Positions 48,399-56,844 of a DNA stretch of 64,000 bases are shown here, piece after piece (position 1 is the stretch's first letter; every line of letters starts with the position of its first letter). Source of the DNA: Xanthomonas sp. Leaf148 (lineage in GTDB: Bacteria; Pseudomonadota; Gammaproteobacteria; Xanthomonadales; Xanthomonadaceae). The DNA lies in the NCBI RefSeq assembly GCF_001423585.1, contig NZ_LMOP01000001.1:682001-746000 (forward strand). Reading direction: 5' to 3'. The notes below the pieces were generated by a model. It was given only the letters and a program-made list of their open reading frames with translations. It had not been told where the DNA came from and made no database searches. A program made the translations under genes and the position numbers.

Positions 48399-49217
48399 TC
48401 AGTGCAGCAGTTCGGCGAATGCGCGATCGGCCTCGATGACGTCCGGCAAGGTGGCGAACAAGCCTTCCAGGTCGACGCCGTCCATCAGTGGTGCGCGCAG
48501 CGCGTCCAATGCCTGCGGGGTGGCACCGCCGTGCGCGTGGAGCGCGTCGGAAACCTGCACCGCCTGGGCCACCAGCAACGGCATCCGTGCGCCTTCGGGC
48601 GCGGCGGCCGGGCGAACCTGGTAGGCGATGGCTTCCTGGATCACCACCGGCAATTGCCAGCGACGCACCAGCTCGGCGCCCACTTCCGGGTAGCCGAAGC
48701 CCAGTTGCAGGGTTTCTTCGGCGGCATGGCCGGCCGATGAGGTGTCGTGATTGATGCGACTGGCGTAATCCGGTGCGCCGGACTGGATCAGCAGTTCGCC
48801 GATGTTGTGCATCATCCCGCAGGTGAAGGCGGTTTCCGGGTCCAGGCCGTGCTGGCGCGCCAGCAGGCGGCAGATGCCGGCCACCTCGAAACTGTGCCGC
48901 CAGAAGGCCTTGAGATCGAAGCCCGGGCCAGCGCGGAAGGCACCGGTCATCGCCGAGGCCAGCACCAGGGTGCGCAGCGTGTTGAAGCCCAGGCGCATCG
49001 CGGCGTCTTCCACGCTGGTGGAATCGCGCAAGCCGTGGAATCGCGCCGAATTGGCCAGGCGCAACACCTTGGCAGCGATCACCGGATCGCGCTCGATGGT
49101 GTGCGCTAGTGCATCGATATCGGTTTGCGGATCGTCGAATTGACGGATCAGGTCCTGCGCCACCTTGGGCACGGTGGGCAAGGTGTGCAACTGGTCGAAC
49201 AACGCCTCCAACTTCAT
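48399..49217 (-). CDS. HDOD-domain signalling protein
   Basis: A 272-residue protein consisting of one HDOD domain. Visible features: TLPTVPKVAQDLIRQFDDPQ, LAHTIERDPVIAAKVLRLAN, SVEDAAMRLGFNTLRTLVLA, FWRHSFEVAGICRLLA and CGMMHNIGELLIQSG. HDOD domains are HD-GYP relatives that have usually lost the catalytic His-Asp pair. They act as protein-interaction modules in motility, DNA damage or second-messenger signalling. GAGGCG precedes the ATG at 49215-49217. It lies next to the mutagenesis cassette but separated by ~350 bp, so a link is unproven. Confidence 0.88.
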   Translation of the reverse strand: MKLEALFDQLHTLPTVPKVAQDLIRQFDDPQTDIDALAHTIERDPVIAAKVLRLANSARFHGLRDSTSVEDAAMRLGFNTLRTLVLASAMTGAFRAGPGFDLKAFWRHSFEVAGICRLLARQHGLDPETAFTCGMMHNIGELLIQSGAPDYASRINHDTSSAGHAAEETLQLGFGYPEVGAELVRRWQLPVVIQEAIAYQVRPAAAPEGARMPLLVAQAVQVSDALHAHGGATPQALDALRAPLMDGVDLEGLFATLPDVIEADRAFAELLH

Positions 49218-49564
49218 GATCGCCTCGTGGGTGAACGGATAAGCCAGCGCGGTTGCGCAGACCTGCATGGTGTAGCACAGACCGGTTGGCTGTCGGTGAC
49301 CGAGGCCGGGCTTATTTATGCATGCGTGTGGATTTTTGCGCTTGAGGCGACATCCCGCACGCCGCCGGGCGATGATCATGGCCGCCAGCGAACTCGACAG
49401 TGATGCGCAGGCGATTGCGCAGATGCCAGTCGGGATGCGGTTTGGCTGTGGATCAGTGGGGGTGACAGGCGCGCGGCGCTGCACGGTTGTACTGCGCGCA
49501 GCCGCATCAGGCGCATGGACATGACGCATCGTTGCATTGTCGCTGCGTGCTTGCTTCGGCGCCG
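49218..49564. other. Intergenic region between dnaE2 and the HDOD gene
   Basis: 347 bp after the dnaE2 stop and before the HDOD start. It must hold the HDOD promoter. No repeat, hairpin with T run or coding region was recognised. Confidence 0.5.
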
Positions 49565-52500
49565 CTAATGAAAGTCGCGCGATGGCAGCTGCATCTCGCC
49601 GAGCAGATCGCTGAGGTCGTACACGTCGCCGGCAATCAGATGCTCCACGTCGTCCACGCGCTCCCAGCGGCCACGCACGGCGAGCAGGCGCGATTCGAGC
49701 AATGCACGGCGTCGGCGCAGCGCCAGATGCGACCAGACGATGACGTTGATCATGCCGTGCTCGTCTTCGAGGGTGACGAAGATGGTGCCCTTGGCAGTGG
49801 CCGGGCGCTGCCGCTGGGTGACCAGCCCAGCCACATGCACGCCGCTGCCGTGGCGACGGCCCTGCAGGTCGCGCAGTCCCAGGATGCGCCGTTGCTGCAT
49901 CTGCGTGCGCAGCAGCGCCATCGGATGCAGGCGCAGGCTCAGGCCGACCGAGCGGTAGTCGGCCAGGATCTCTTCGCCCATCCGTGGCGCCTCAAACTCC
50001 ACCGCGCGTTCTTCCGGACTGCCGGGCAGCAAGGGCCGGCGCGCTTCCACGCCAGCCATCGCCCAGCGCGCGGCATTGCGATTGCCGACCAGGCTTTGCA
50101 AGGCACCGGCTTCGGCCAAGGCCAGGCGCGCCTTTTCGTCGAGTGCCGCGCGCAGGCACAGGTCGCCGATGTCGGTGAAGGCGCGTTGCGTGCGTGCGGC
50201 CACGATGCGGGTGGCCACCGTTTCCGACACGCCACTGACCTGGCGCATGCCCAGCCGGATCGCCGGTTGTTCGCCGGGGTCGGCATCGCTGCACCAGGCC
50301 CGGCCGCCCACCAAGGTGTTGTCCCAGTCGCTGTGCAGCACATCCACCGGCAAGACCTCCACGCGCGCGCGCTCGGGGCTGCCGCGGCGTGCGTCCTGCA
50401 CGATCTGGCTGGCCGAATAAAACCCCATCGGCTGCGCATTGAGCAGCCCGCAGGCAAATGCCGCCGGTTCGTGGCGTTTGAGCCAACAGCTGGCATAGAC
50501 AAGCTTGGCGAACGAGGCGGCATGACTTTGCGGAAACCCGTAGGAGCCGAAGCCTTTGATCTGTTCGAAGATCTGGTCGATGAAGGTCGAGGCATAGCCT
50601 TTGCCCTGCATGCGCTCGCGCACCCGCGCGCGATGCTGTTCCATGTCGCCACCGCGTCGCCAGGCGGCCATCGATCTGCGCAGATTATCGGCTTCGCTTT
50701 CGGTGTAATCGGCCGCATGCATCAGCAGCTCCATCACCTGCTCCTGGAACAGCGGCACGCCGAGGGTCGGCTTGAGGATGTCTTCCACCTCCGGCGAGGG
50801 ATAGTTGACCTCTTCGCGGCCCTGTCGCCGGCGCAGATACGGATGCACCATATCGCCCTGAATCGGCCCGGGCCGCACGATCGCCACTTCGATCACCAGG
50901 TCGTAGAACACCGCAGGCTTGAGCCGCGGCAACATCGCCATCTGCGCGCGCGATTCGATCTGGAACACGCCCACGGTATCGGCGCGCTGGATCATCTTGT
51001 AGGTGGGCGCATCCTCGCCCGGTAGCGTGGCGATGCTGTAATCGCGCCCACGCTGCCTGCGCACCAGGTCCAGCGTCTTGCGGATGCAGGTCAGCATGCC
51101 CAGCGCCAGGCAATCGACCTTGAGCAGCTTCATGGTTTCCAGATCGTCCTTGTCCCACTGGATGATGGTGCGGTCGGCCATTGCGGCGTTTTCCACCGGC
51201 ACCAGCATCGATAAAGGCTCATCGGAAATCACGAAGCCGCCGACATGCTGCGACAGATGACGCGGGTGATCGCGCAGGTGCTCGGTGACCGCAAGAATCT
51301 TGTTGATCAGCGGGTTGGCAAGATCGAACCCGGCTTCTTCAACACGCTGCTCCATCGGCGTTTCCCCATTGCCCCATCCGTAGCAATTGGCCAGCAACGC
51401 AATCTGGTCCGGTGGCAGGCCGAACGCCTTGGCCACATCGCGCACCGCGCTCTTGCCGCGGTAGCAGATCACCGTGGCGGCAAGCGCGGCGCGCTCGCGG
51501 CCGTATTTGCTGTAGACGTATTGCAGCACTTCTTCGCGGCGCTCGTGCTCGAAGTCCACGTCGATGTCCGGTGGCTCGTCGCGTTTTTCTGAGAGGAAGC
51601 GCGCCATCAGCAGACGGGTTTCGTCGGGATTGACTGCGGTGATCCCCAGCGCATAGCACACCGCCGAATTGGCCGAGGAGCCACGCCCCTGGCAAAGAAT
51701 GTGCTTTGACCGTGCAAACCGCACTACATCCTGCACGGTAAGAAAAAACGCCTCGTAGTTTTTCTTGGCGATCAGCGCCAGTTCTTTTTCGATGTCTTCG
51801 CGCACCTTGGCCGACACTCCCTCCGGCCACCGCTCACGCATGCCGGCTTCGGTAAGCTGGCGCAGATAACTGGCGGGCGTATGGCCTTCGGGCACCAGTT
51901 CGCGCGGATAAGCGTAGTTGATGGTGGAAATATCGAAGGTGCAGCGTGCGGCCAACTCCACCGTGGCTTGCAACAACGCATCCGGATAGATGTTGCCCAA
52001 GGCGCGCCGCGTGCGCAGGTGGCGCTCGCCATTGCGGAACAGATGCGCGCCGCACTCGGCCAGCGGTGTGGTGTGGCGGATGGCGGTCAAGGTGTCCTGC
52101 ACGATGCGCTCGCGGCGCTGCGCCATGTGCACATCGCCGCTGGCCAACGCGGTCATGCCCAGTTGCTGCGCCAACTGTTGCAAGGCAAGCAGACGCGCCG
52201 CGTCGTCCTGCTCGCGATGCAGTTCCACTGCCAGAAACGCGCGCGCGCCGAACACCTGTTGCAACCAGGCGCCCTGCTCTGCCTGCGGCTGCACGCCAGG
52301 CAACCACAGCGCAAAGACACCGGGCACAACATCGTGGAACTGCGCCTGCACCTCCGCACGCCCCAAACGATAGTCGCCCTTGCCCGCCGCGCGTCGTGCG
52401 GTGGTAATCAAGCTGCACAACTGCGGATAGCCCTGCGCATGCTCCACCAACAGCACAAAGCGGGTGCCATCGACGAGGGTGAATTCACTGCCGACGATCA

Positions 52501-52816
52501 GCCGCACGCCGGTGGCGCGCGCCGCTTCCAGGCCACGCACGATGCCGGCCAGCGAACATTCGTCGGTGATGGCCAGTGCGCTGTACCCGCAGTGTTGCGC
52601 GCGCACGAACAACTGTTCGGCACTGGAGGCGCCACGTAAAAACGAAAAGTCCGACAGACAATGCAGCTCGGCATAGGCAGGCAGGCCATCGGCGAGATGC
52701 GTATGGGTAATGTCGTCGTTGGCCGCGCGCAGCCGTGCTGCGACATTCCAGGCGCGCGGCATGCGCCCGCCCGGCGTGTCGCGGTCCACGCCATCGACAG
52801 CGTCATCCCAGCTCAT
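49565..52816 (-). CDS. dnaE2: Error-prone DNA polymerase DnaE2 (ImuC)
   Basis: A 1083-residue C-family polymerase. The N-terminal PHP domain has [20 protein letters not shown] and [17 protein letters not shown]. The palm carries the catalytic acidic motif [20 protein letters not shown], and [18 protein letters not shown] contains the nucleotide-binding Gly-Ser region. [19 protein letters not shown] and the C-terminal OB-fold ([20 protein letters not shown]) are also present. DnaE2 performs damage-induced translesion synthesis together with ImuA and ImuB. It lies 170 bp downstream of imuB, further apart than the other cassette genes. It is induced as part of the LexA2 regulon if transcription reads through. 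Confidence 0.96.
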   Translation of the reverse strand: MSWDDAVDGVDRDTPGGRMPRAWNVAARLRAANDDITHTHLADGLPAYAELHCLSDFSFLRGASSAEQLFVRAQHCGYSALAITDECSLAGIVRGLEAARATGVRLIVGSEFTLVDGTRFVLLVEHAQGYPQLCSLITTARRAAGKGDYRLGRAEVQAQFHDVVPGVFALWLPGVQPQAEQGAWLQQVFGARAFLAVELHREQDDAARLLALQQLAQQLGMTALASGDVHMAQRRERIVQDTLTAIRHTTPLAECGAHLFRNGERHLRTRRALGNIYPDALLQATVELAARCTFDISTINYAYPRELVPEGHTPASYLRQLTEAGMRERWPEGVSAKVREDIEKELALIAKKNYEAFFLTVQDVVRFARSKHILCQGRGSSANSAVCYALGITAVNPDETRLLMARFLSEKRDEPPDIDVDFEHERREEVLQYVYSKYGRERAALAATVICYRGKSAVRDVAKAFGLPPDQIALLANCYGWGNGETPMEQRVEEAGFDLANPLINKILAVTEHLRDHPRHLSQHVGGFVISDEPLSMLVPVENAAMADRTIIQWDKDDLETMKLLKVDCLALGMLTCIRKTLDLVRRQRGRDYSIATLPGEDAPTYKMIQRADTVGVFQIESRAQMAMLPRLKPAVFYDLVIEVAIVRPGPIQGDMVHPYLRRRQGREEVNYPSPEVEDILKPTLGVPLFQEQVMELLMHAADYTESEADNLRRSMAAWRRGGDMEQHRARVRERMQGKGYASTFIDQIFEQIKGFGSYGFPQSHAASFAKLVYASCWLKRHEPAAFACGLLNAQPMGFYSASQIVQDARRGSPERARVEVLPVDVLHSDWDNTLVGGRAWCSDADPGEQPAIRLGMRQVSGVSETVATRIVAARTQRAFTDIGDLCLRAALDEKARLALAEAGALQSLVGNRNAARWAMAGVEARRPLLPGSPEERAVEFEAPRMGEEILADYRSVGLSLRLHPMALLRTQMQQRRILGLRDLQGRRHGSGVHVAGLVTQRQRPATAKGTIFVTLEDEHGMINVIVWSHLALRRRRALLESRLLAVRGRWERVDDVEHLIAGDVYDLSDLLGEMQLPSRDFH

Positions 52817-52986
52817 GCGCGCATCCCTTCAAGCATCGCGCTGCCAGCGCAGCGTCTTTGCAATGCGCGGCAGATCGTTGGGTTGCAACAGCGCCTTCGC
52901 GTCATGCTGTCTCGGACGCTTGCGGTAGCGCTGCGATGACCCCCCCAGGCACCCCACGCTGCGCTCTGGCAGTGGCATGCGCCGGA

Positions 52987-54405
52987 TCACGCAAACCACC
53001 CATGCAACATCCAGCCTTGGACATGGCCAGGCGCGGCAAAGACCCAGCCGCGTCGGCCGCGTGCGGTCTCCACCACGTAGTAATCGCGACGCGCCTCGTC
53101 GTCGTCCCACCAGCCGCTTTCCAGCCGCTCGGGGCCGGAGACGATGCGCAGGTGCGGATCGTGCAGAGGCACCGGCTGCGGCAGCAACCAGGTGGGCCGC
53201 GGCGGACGTGGCGGCGCGGCGGTTTCGCGCACCGCATCGCCGATGGCGCGGCGCCAGGCGCGTTCCGGGCGCGGGTCGTCGGCCGGCAGCACGCGGTACA
53301 CCGCCTCATCGCCCAGGCGCGCACGCAGCCGTTCGCGCAGTTGCGGCCAGTCCACCGACTGCTGCGCACGCTGGTCGAACAAGTCGCGCATCGCCGGCAC
53401 GAACGGCGGCAACTGGCGCGCCAACAGCCGCATCGCCACCACCGGCCGCGGAATCTCCACCCGCTCTAGCCGGTTGCGGGCCAGCTCGAACAACAGCGTG
53501 GGCGCACGCTCCGGTGTCAGCAGACCGATCTCGACATCGGTGGCACCTTGTTCGTGTTCCAGACGCAGCAAAAAACGTTGCACGCCGCCATCACGAATGG
53601 ACAGATAGGTGCACAGATCGCCGATCAATCTGCGCAGCGGAAACAGCAACGCCAGATGGGTTTCCACCTCGTAGCCCAGCTCCACGCGCTGGTCGAAGTG
53701 GTCCGGAGGCGCGTAGTACTCCAGCGTGTCATCGGCGTTGCCGTAGAGCCGGTCCAGATGATCGAGCAGGCTGGCACCGAAACGCCGCTGCAGCCCGTCG
53801 CGCGGCAAGGCACGTACTGCGGCGAGCGTGCGCACGCCCATATGCTGCAGGCGCTCGCCAGCATCGCCGGGCAAGGCGGCACGGCGCACCGGCACCTTGT
53901 CGAGGGTGCTGTGCAAGTCCGGCAATTGGGTCACCACCATGCCATCGCGCAACCCGGCCAGCACGCGCGCCGCGCGTGGCGTGGGTGCCAGCGCAAGCCG
54001 GTGCTGGAATCCCAATGCCTGCAACTCGTCGCGCAGGCGGCGCTCGAAACGTGGCCACGGGCCGAACAAGCGAAAACTCGCGCCCGCCTCCAGCACGATG
54101 GCGCGCGACCATTGCTGGCTCACCAACGAACTGTGCCGGTACGCCCAGGCCGCAAGAAAGCGTTGCGTGCGCGCTTCGTTCTGCGCGTCGTAATCGATCG
54201 TGCGCACCTGCGCCATCAAGGCGTGCGCCGCAGACAGGCGCATGCCCGGTTTCAATCCCGCAGCGGCAGCGGCGGCATTGACCGAATGCAAGCTGCGCAG
54301 CTGCGCCGGCCCCTGCACCAGCACCAGCGGCGCCTGCGGCTCTTCAAGCCGCCGTAGAACGGCGTCCAGTGCCAGCTGCGGCAATAAGATGCAGGCCCAC
54401 AACAT
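52987..54405 (-). CDS. imuB: ImuB, non-catalytic Y-family polymerase homologue
   Basis: A 472-residue protein with DinB-like fold. The N-terminal strand LWACILLPQLALDAVLRR lacks the two catalytic acidic residues expected in active Y-family enzymes (I-x-D-x-D-x-F). The usual S-x-D-E-x-F is replaced by VLEAGASFRLFGPW. ImuB is known to be an inactive hub that binds the beta clamp, DnaE2 and ImuA. Also seen: LRSLHSVNAAAAAAGLKPGM, a little-finger region (PLRRLIGDLCTYLSIRDGG) and the C-terminal tail WWDDDEARRDYYVVE, common in ImuB. It starts 9 bp after imuA. Confidence 0.93.
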   Translation of the reverse strand: MLWACILLPQLALDAVLRRLEEPQAPLVLVQGPAQLRSLHSVNAAAAAAGLKPGMRLSAAHALMAQVRTIDYDAQNEARTQRFLAAWAYRHSSLVSQQWSRAIVLEAGASFRLFGPWPRFERRLRDELQALGFQHRLALAPTPRAARVLAGLRDGMVVTQLPDLHSTLDKVPVRRAALPGDAGERLQHMGVRTLAAVRALPRDGLQRRFGASLLDHLDRLYGNADDTLEYYAPPDHFDQRVELGYEVETHLALLFPLRRLIGDLCTYLSIRDGGVQRFLLRLEHEQGATDVEIGLLTPERAPTLLFELARNRLERVEIPRPVVAMRLLARQLPPFVPAMRDLFDQRAQQSVDWPQLRERLRARLGDEAVYRVLPADDPRPERAWRRAIGDAVRETAAPPRPPRPTWLLPQPVPLHDPHLRIVSGPERLESGWWDDDEARRDYYVVETARGRRGWVFAAPGHVQGWMLHGWFA

Positions 54406-54414
54406 GCGCGCGGC

Positions 54415-55065
54415 TCAATGCGCCAGCCGCAACGGCTGCGAAGGCACTTGGCCGCCGCGGCACTTGCGCACCTGCCAGGCATCGCGCTCAGGCAGAAATT
54501 CCAGCCGCAAGGCCGCCGGCGATGCATTGACCGCGTGGCGACGATCGCGCAACGCAAACGCGCAGCAATTGCCGCTGTCGGCCGCGACCTGCAGCCGCCG
54601 CAAGGCGCGCGCATCGCCGGTCTGCGGCCAGCCCAACACCGCCGCGCAGGCGCCGCTGCGCAGGCATTGTTCAAATGCCCACAAGGCGTCGCGCGGCTCG
54701 GCCTGCACCACTTCCAGATGCTCCAGCACCACCCCGCCCGCCTGCCAGGCCGGCGCGTACGGGATGAAGGGCGGCGCCACCAGCACCACCCGGCTGCTGG
54801 CGCCGGTCATCCGCGCCAGCGTGGGCAACAACAAGGCGATCTCGCCGATGCCATGTGCGGGCAACAGCAACTCGGTGAGCGCCCGCCGCGGCCAGCCGCC
54901 ATCGGGCAGCAATGCATCCAGGGCGACATGCCCGGTGGATTCGCCGCCATTGGCCGTGGCGGTGCCGTGGCCCGCACGCCATACCGTGCGCGCGGCCAGC
55001 AAGGCATCCAGCGGCATGGCCAGCGCGGCATTGCCGTGGTGTCGCAGCTGCACGGGCTCGCTCAT
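54415..55065 (-). CDS. imuA: ImuA, translesion synthesis-associated RecA-like protein
   Basis: A 216-residue protein of the ImuA/SulA-like RecA-fold family. Recognisable elements are LPDGGWPRRALTELLLPAHG, GEIALLLPTLARMTG, VVLVAPPFIPYAPAW and LRRLQVAADSGNCCAFALRD. The Walker A region is degenerate (PAHGIGE). It supports DnaE2-dependent mutagenesis with ImuB. It begins one base after the lexA2 stop and ends 9 bases before imuB, so lexA2-imuA-imuB is one tight transcription unit. Confidence 0.93.
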   Translation of the reverse strand: MSEPVQLRHHGNAALAMPLDALLAARTVWRAGHGTATANGGESTGHVALDALLPDGGWPRRALTELLLPAHGIGEIALLLPTLARMTGASSRVVLVAPPFIPYAPAWQAGGVVLEHLEVVQAEPRDALWAFEQCLRSGACAAVLGWPQTGDARALRRLQVAADSGNCCAFALRDRRHAVNASPAALRLEFLPERDAWQVRKCRGGQVPSQPLRLAH

Positions 55066-55066
55066 C

Positions 55067-55672
55067 TCAACCCTGCCGGATCAGGCCGCAGTACAGTCCT
55101 TCGATCGCGAAGTCGGCGTCGGCCGCCACCACGATCGGCGCATGCGCGCGGTTGCGCGGCAGCAGCCGGATGCGCTCGGCGCCGCGCTCCAGGCGTTTGA
55201 TGGTGATTTCGCCATCCACCCGCGCCACCACGATCTGCCCATCGCGCGCGTCGTTACTGCGATGCACGCCGACCAGGTCGCCATCCAGGATGCCGTCGTC
55301 GATCATCGAGTCGCCCTGCACTTTCAGCAGGTAATCCGGACGCAGCGAAAACAGCGTGCGGTCCAGCCACAGCTGCCGCTCCAGCCCGATATCCGCCCCG
55401 ATCGGCACACCGGCCGCCACCCGACCCAGCACCGGCAAGGCCAGCAAGGCATCGCGCCCGGCCCCGCCTGGCACGCGGATGCCGCGCTTCTGGTTGGGCA
55501 GCAATTCGATCAACCCGGCCTCGGCCAGTGCCTGCACATGCTTTTGCGCGGCATTGCGCGAGGCAAAGCCGAACGCCTGCGCGATCTCGGCCAGGCTGGG
55601 CGACACGCCGGCCTGGGCCTGCTGCTGCAGGAAGGCCAGCACCGCAGCACGTTTGGGGGACAAGAGCGTCAT
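55067..55672 (-). CDS. lexA: LexA2 SOS repressor
   Basis: A 201-residue repressor/protease. The N-terminal winged helix (SPKRAAVLAFLQQQ, SPSLAEIAQAFGFASRNAAQ, KHVQALAEAGLIEL) recognises DNA. Self-cleavage at Ala87-Gly88 (VLGRVAAGVPIG) uses Ser122 in VQGDSMIDDG and Lys159 in ITIKRLERG, all present. Xanthomonas has two LexA proteins; this one, in the imuAB-dnaE2 cassette, is the LexA2 type. The start at 55670-55672 is chosen; an upstream in-frame ATG would lie inside the operator. A GTAC-N4-GTAC operator sits 27 bp upstream, so it represses itself and the cassette. Confidence 0.93.
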   Translation of the reverse strand: MTLLSPKRAAVLAFLQQQAQAGVSPSLAEIAQAFGFASRNAAQKHVQALAEAGLIELLPNQKRGIRVPGGAGRDALLALPVLGRVAAGVPIGADIGLERQLWLDRTLFSLRPDYLLKVQGDSMIDDGILDGDLVGVHRSNDARDGQIVVARVDGEITIKRLERGAERIRLLPRNRAHAPIVVAADADFAIEGLYCGLIRQG

Positions 55673-55698
55673 GGAGAACAAGGACTGCGCGGGACAAG

Positions 55699-55714
55699 GT
55701 GTACATTTGTACAC
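55699..55714 (-). promoter_or_regulatory. LexA2 operator
   Basis: GTGTACATTTGTACAC: inverted GTGTACA/TGTACAC around TT, containing GTAC-N4-GTAC. This is unlike the E. coli CTGT-N8-ACAG box and close to the GTAC-N4-GTGC-type site reported for LexA2 of pseudomonads and xanthomonads. It lies 27 bp before the lexA2 start. Confidence 0.85.
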
Positions 55715-55796
55715 TTATCGGTCGCAGCAGGCGAGATTGGCTGGTGCAGGTTGCTGAGCCGCTCAGCACGGCTGCTTGCGAGCGTACGATCAAGGA

Positions 55797-55816
55797 GTTA
55801 TAACTTACGTAATAAC
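55797..55816 (+). promoter_or_regulatory. Candidate antitoxin operator palindromes
   Basis: GTTATAAC (55797-55804) and TTACGTAA (55805-55812) are both palindromes, and GTTAT/ATAAC brackets the whole. It lies 15 bp before the AbrB-like antitoxin start in a locally AT-rich patch. Such sites are typical for autoregulating toxin-antitoxin operons; binding is inferred. Confidence 0.5.
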
Positions 55817-55830
55817 GCGAAAGGACTGCC

Positions 55831-56052
55831 ATGAAGCTCAAGATCACTGCCATCGGCAACTCCGCCGGCGTCATCCTGCCCAAGGATCTGCTTGCGCGTT
55901 TGCGCCTGGGCAAAGGCGACGAGCTGTATGCGCTGGAAACGCCCGACGGCATCAAGCTGACCGCCTTCGACCCCACCCTGGCCGCGCAAATGGAAGTGGC
56001 CGAGCAAGTGATGCGCGAGGATCGTCAGGTGCTCAACAAGCTGGCCAAATGA
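55831..56052 (+). CDS. AbrB/MazE-like antitoxin
   Basis: A 73-residue protein with a swapped-hairpin AbrB N-terminus: KLKITAIGNSAGVILPKDLL and RLRLGKGDELYALETPDGIK. The acidic/helical C-terminus would wrap the toxin. AAAGGA lies 7 bases before the ATG. It overlaps the Doc-like gene in an ATGA junction, as expected for an antitoxin-toxin pair. It probably also represses its own promoter through the palindromes just upstream. Confidence 0.88.
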   Translation: MKLKITAIGNSAGVILPKDLLARLRLGKGDELYALETPDGIKLTAFDPTLAAQMEVAEQVMREDRQVLNKLAK

Positions 56053-56486
56053 ACACGCGCATGGTCGTGTGGATCACGCGCGGACTTGCCTCGGCCATCC
56101 ATGAGCGTCAATTGAGCGAACACGGAGGCGCTGCTGGCGTGCGCGACGAGGCATTACTGGATTCGGCACTAGCACGTCCGCAACAGCTATTTTCCTACGG
56201 CGATCCGCCACCGGACCTGGTGGAGTTGACCGCAAGCCTGGCCTATGGGCTGGCGCGCAATCACCCGTTCGTCGATGGCAACAAGCGCACTGCCCATGTC
56301 TGCTATCGCGTGTTCCTGATGCTCAATGGTGCCGAGCTCATGGCGTCGCAGGAAGAGAAGTATGTCGCCATGATGGGATTAGCAGATGGTGCGTGGAGCG
56401 AGGCCGAATTTGCCCACTGGTTGCGCCCACGTGTGCGCTTGCGCGCGGACACGCAGGTGCATGAGCCGCAGGGTCAGTACGGTTGA
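56049..56486 (+). CDS. Doc/Fic-family toxin
   Basis: A 145-residue protein of the Doc type. The catalytic loop is ARNHPFVDGNKRTAHVCYR, which retains the His, Phe, Asp, Asn, Lys and Arg of Doc (H-x-F-x-D-x-N-K-R). Doc enzymes phosphorylate EF-Tu and stop translation. The N-terminal GVRDEALLDSALARPQQLF is also typical of Doc. It is coupled to the upstream antitoxin by a 4-base overlap. The pairing of an AbrB-like rather than Phd antitoxin with Doc is common in chromosomal copies. The 3' tail is Arg/Gln rich. Confidence 0.9.
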   Translation: MNTRMVVWITRGLASAIHERQLSEHGGAAGVRDEALLDSALARPQQLFSYGDPPPDLVELTASLAYGLARNHPFVDGNKRTAHVCYRVFLMLNGAELMASQEEKYVAMMGLADGAWSEAEFAHWLRPRVRLRADTQVHEPQGQYG

Positions 56487-56842
56487 TGCGTTGTCGGCGC
56501 CATGCGGGTCGCATGCGATGGGTGTACTGACCTTCCCTACAGCTGCGACGTCTTGCATGCACAACTGTATCTCTCTACACAACAACAGCGACGCCGCGAC
56601 CCATCGCCTGCGGCATCGCTTGGCAGCTTGAGCATCGTGGCCCTCCATGGCCGTGCATCGCTAAGTTGCAGCTGCGTGATGTCTGCCTGACAACGCGCCG
56701 AAGAGCGGCTCAAAAAACGTAGCGAGCAGTCGCCAGGTGGGCGTGGACAGCGCGCTCAGAAGCGGCGTGTACGCGTGGTACATGCCGCACCAAGCACCGG
56801 CCAGGCCCGCCTGGCGGTGAGCACAGTCGTTCTGTTGGCTAC
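56487..56842. other. Intergenic region with repeat copy 5
   Basis: The first ~215 bp after the Doc gene contain nothing recognisable; the rest is TIR element copy 5 (56702-56844). Confidence 0.6.
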
Positions 56843-56844
56843 TC
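56702..56844 (+). repeat. Dispersed ~143-bp TIR element, copy 5
   Basis: Begins AGAGCGGCTCAAAAAACG and ends CGTTCTGTTGGCTACTC. The interior has GCGAGCAGTCGCCAGGTGGG and GTACATGCCGCACCAAGCAC, like copies 3 and 4. Its right end covers two bases of the TGA stop codon of the EEP-jacalin gene. Confidence 0.88.

Noticed and set aside
49487-51025. 512-residue plus-strand frame
   Set aside because: Antisense to dnaE2, His/Arg-rich composition typical of a shadow frame in GC-rich DNA.
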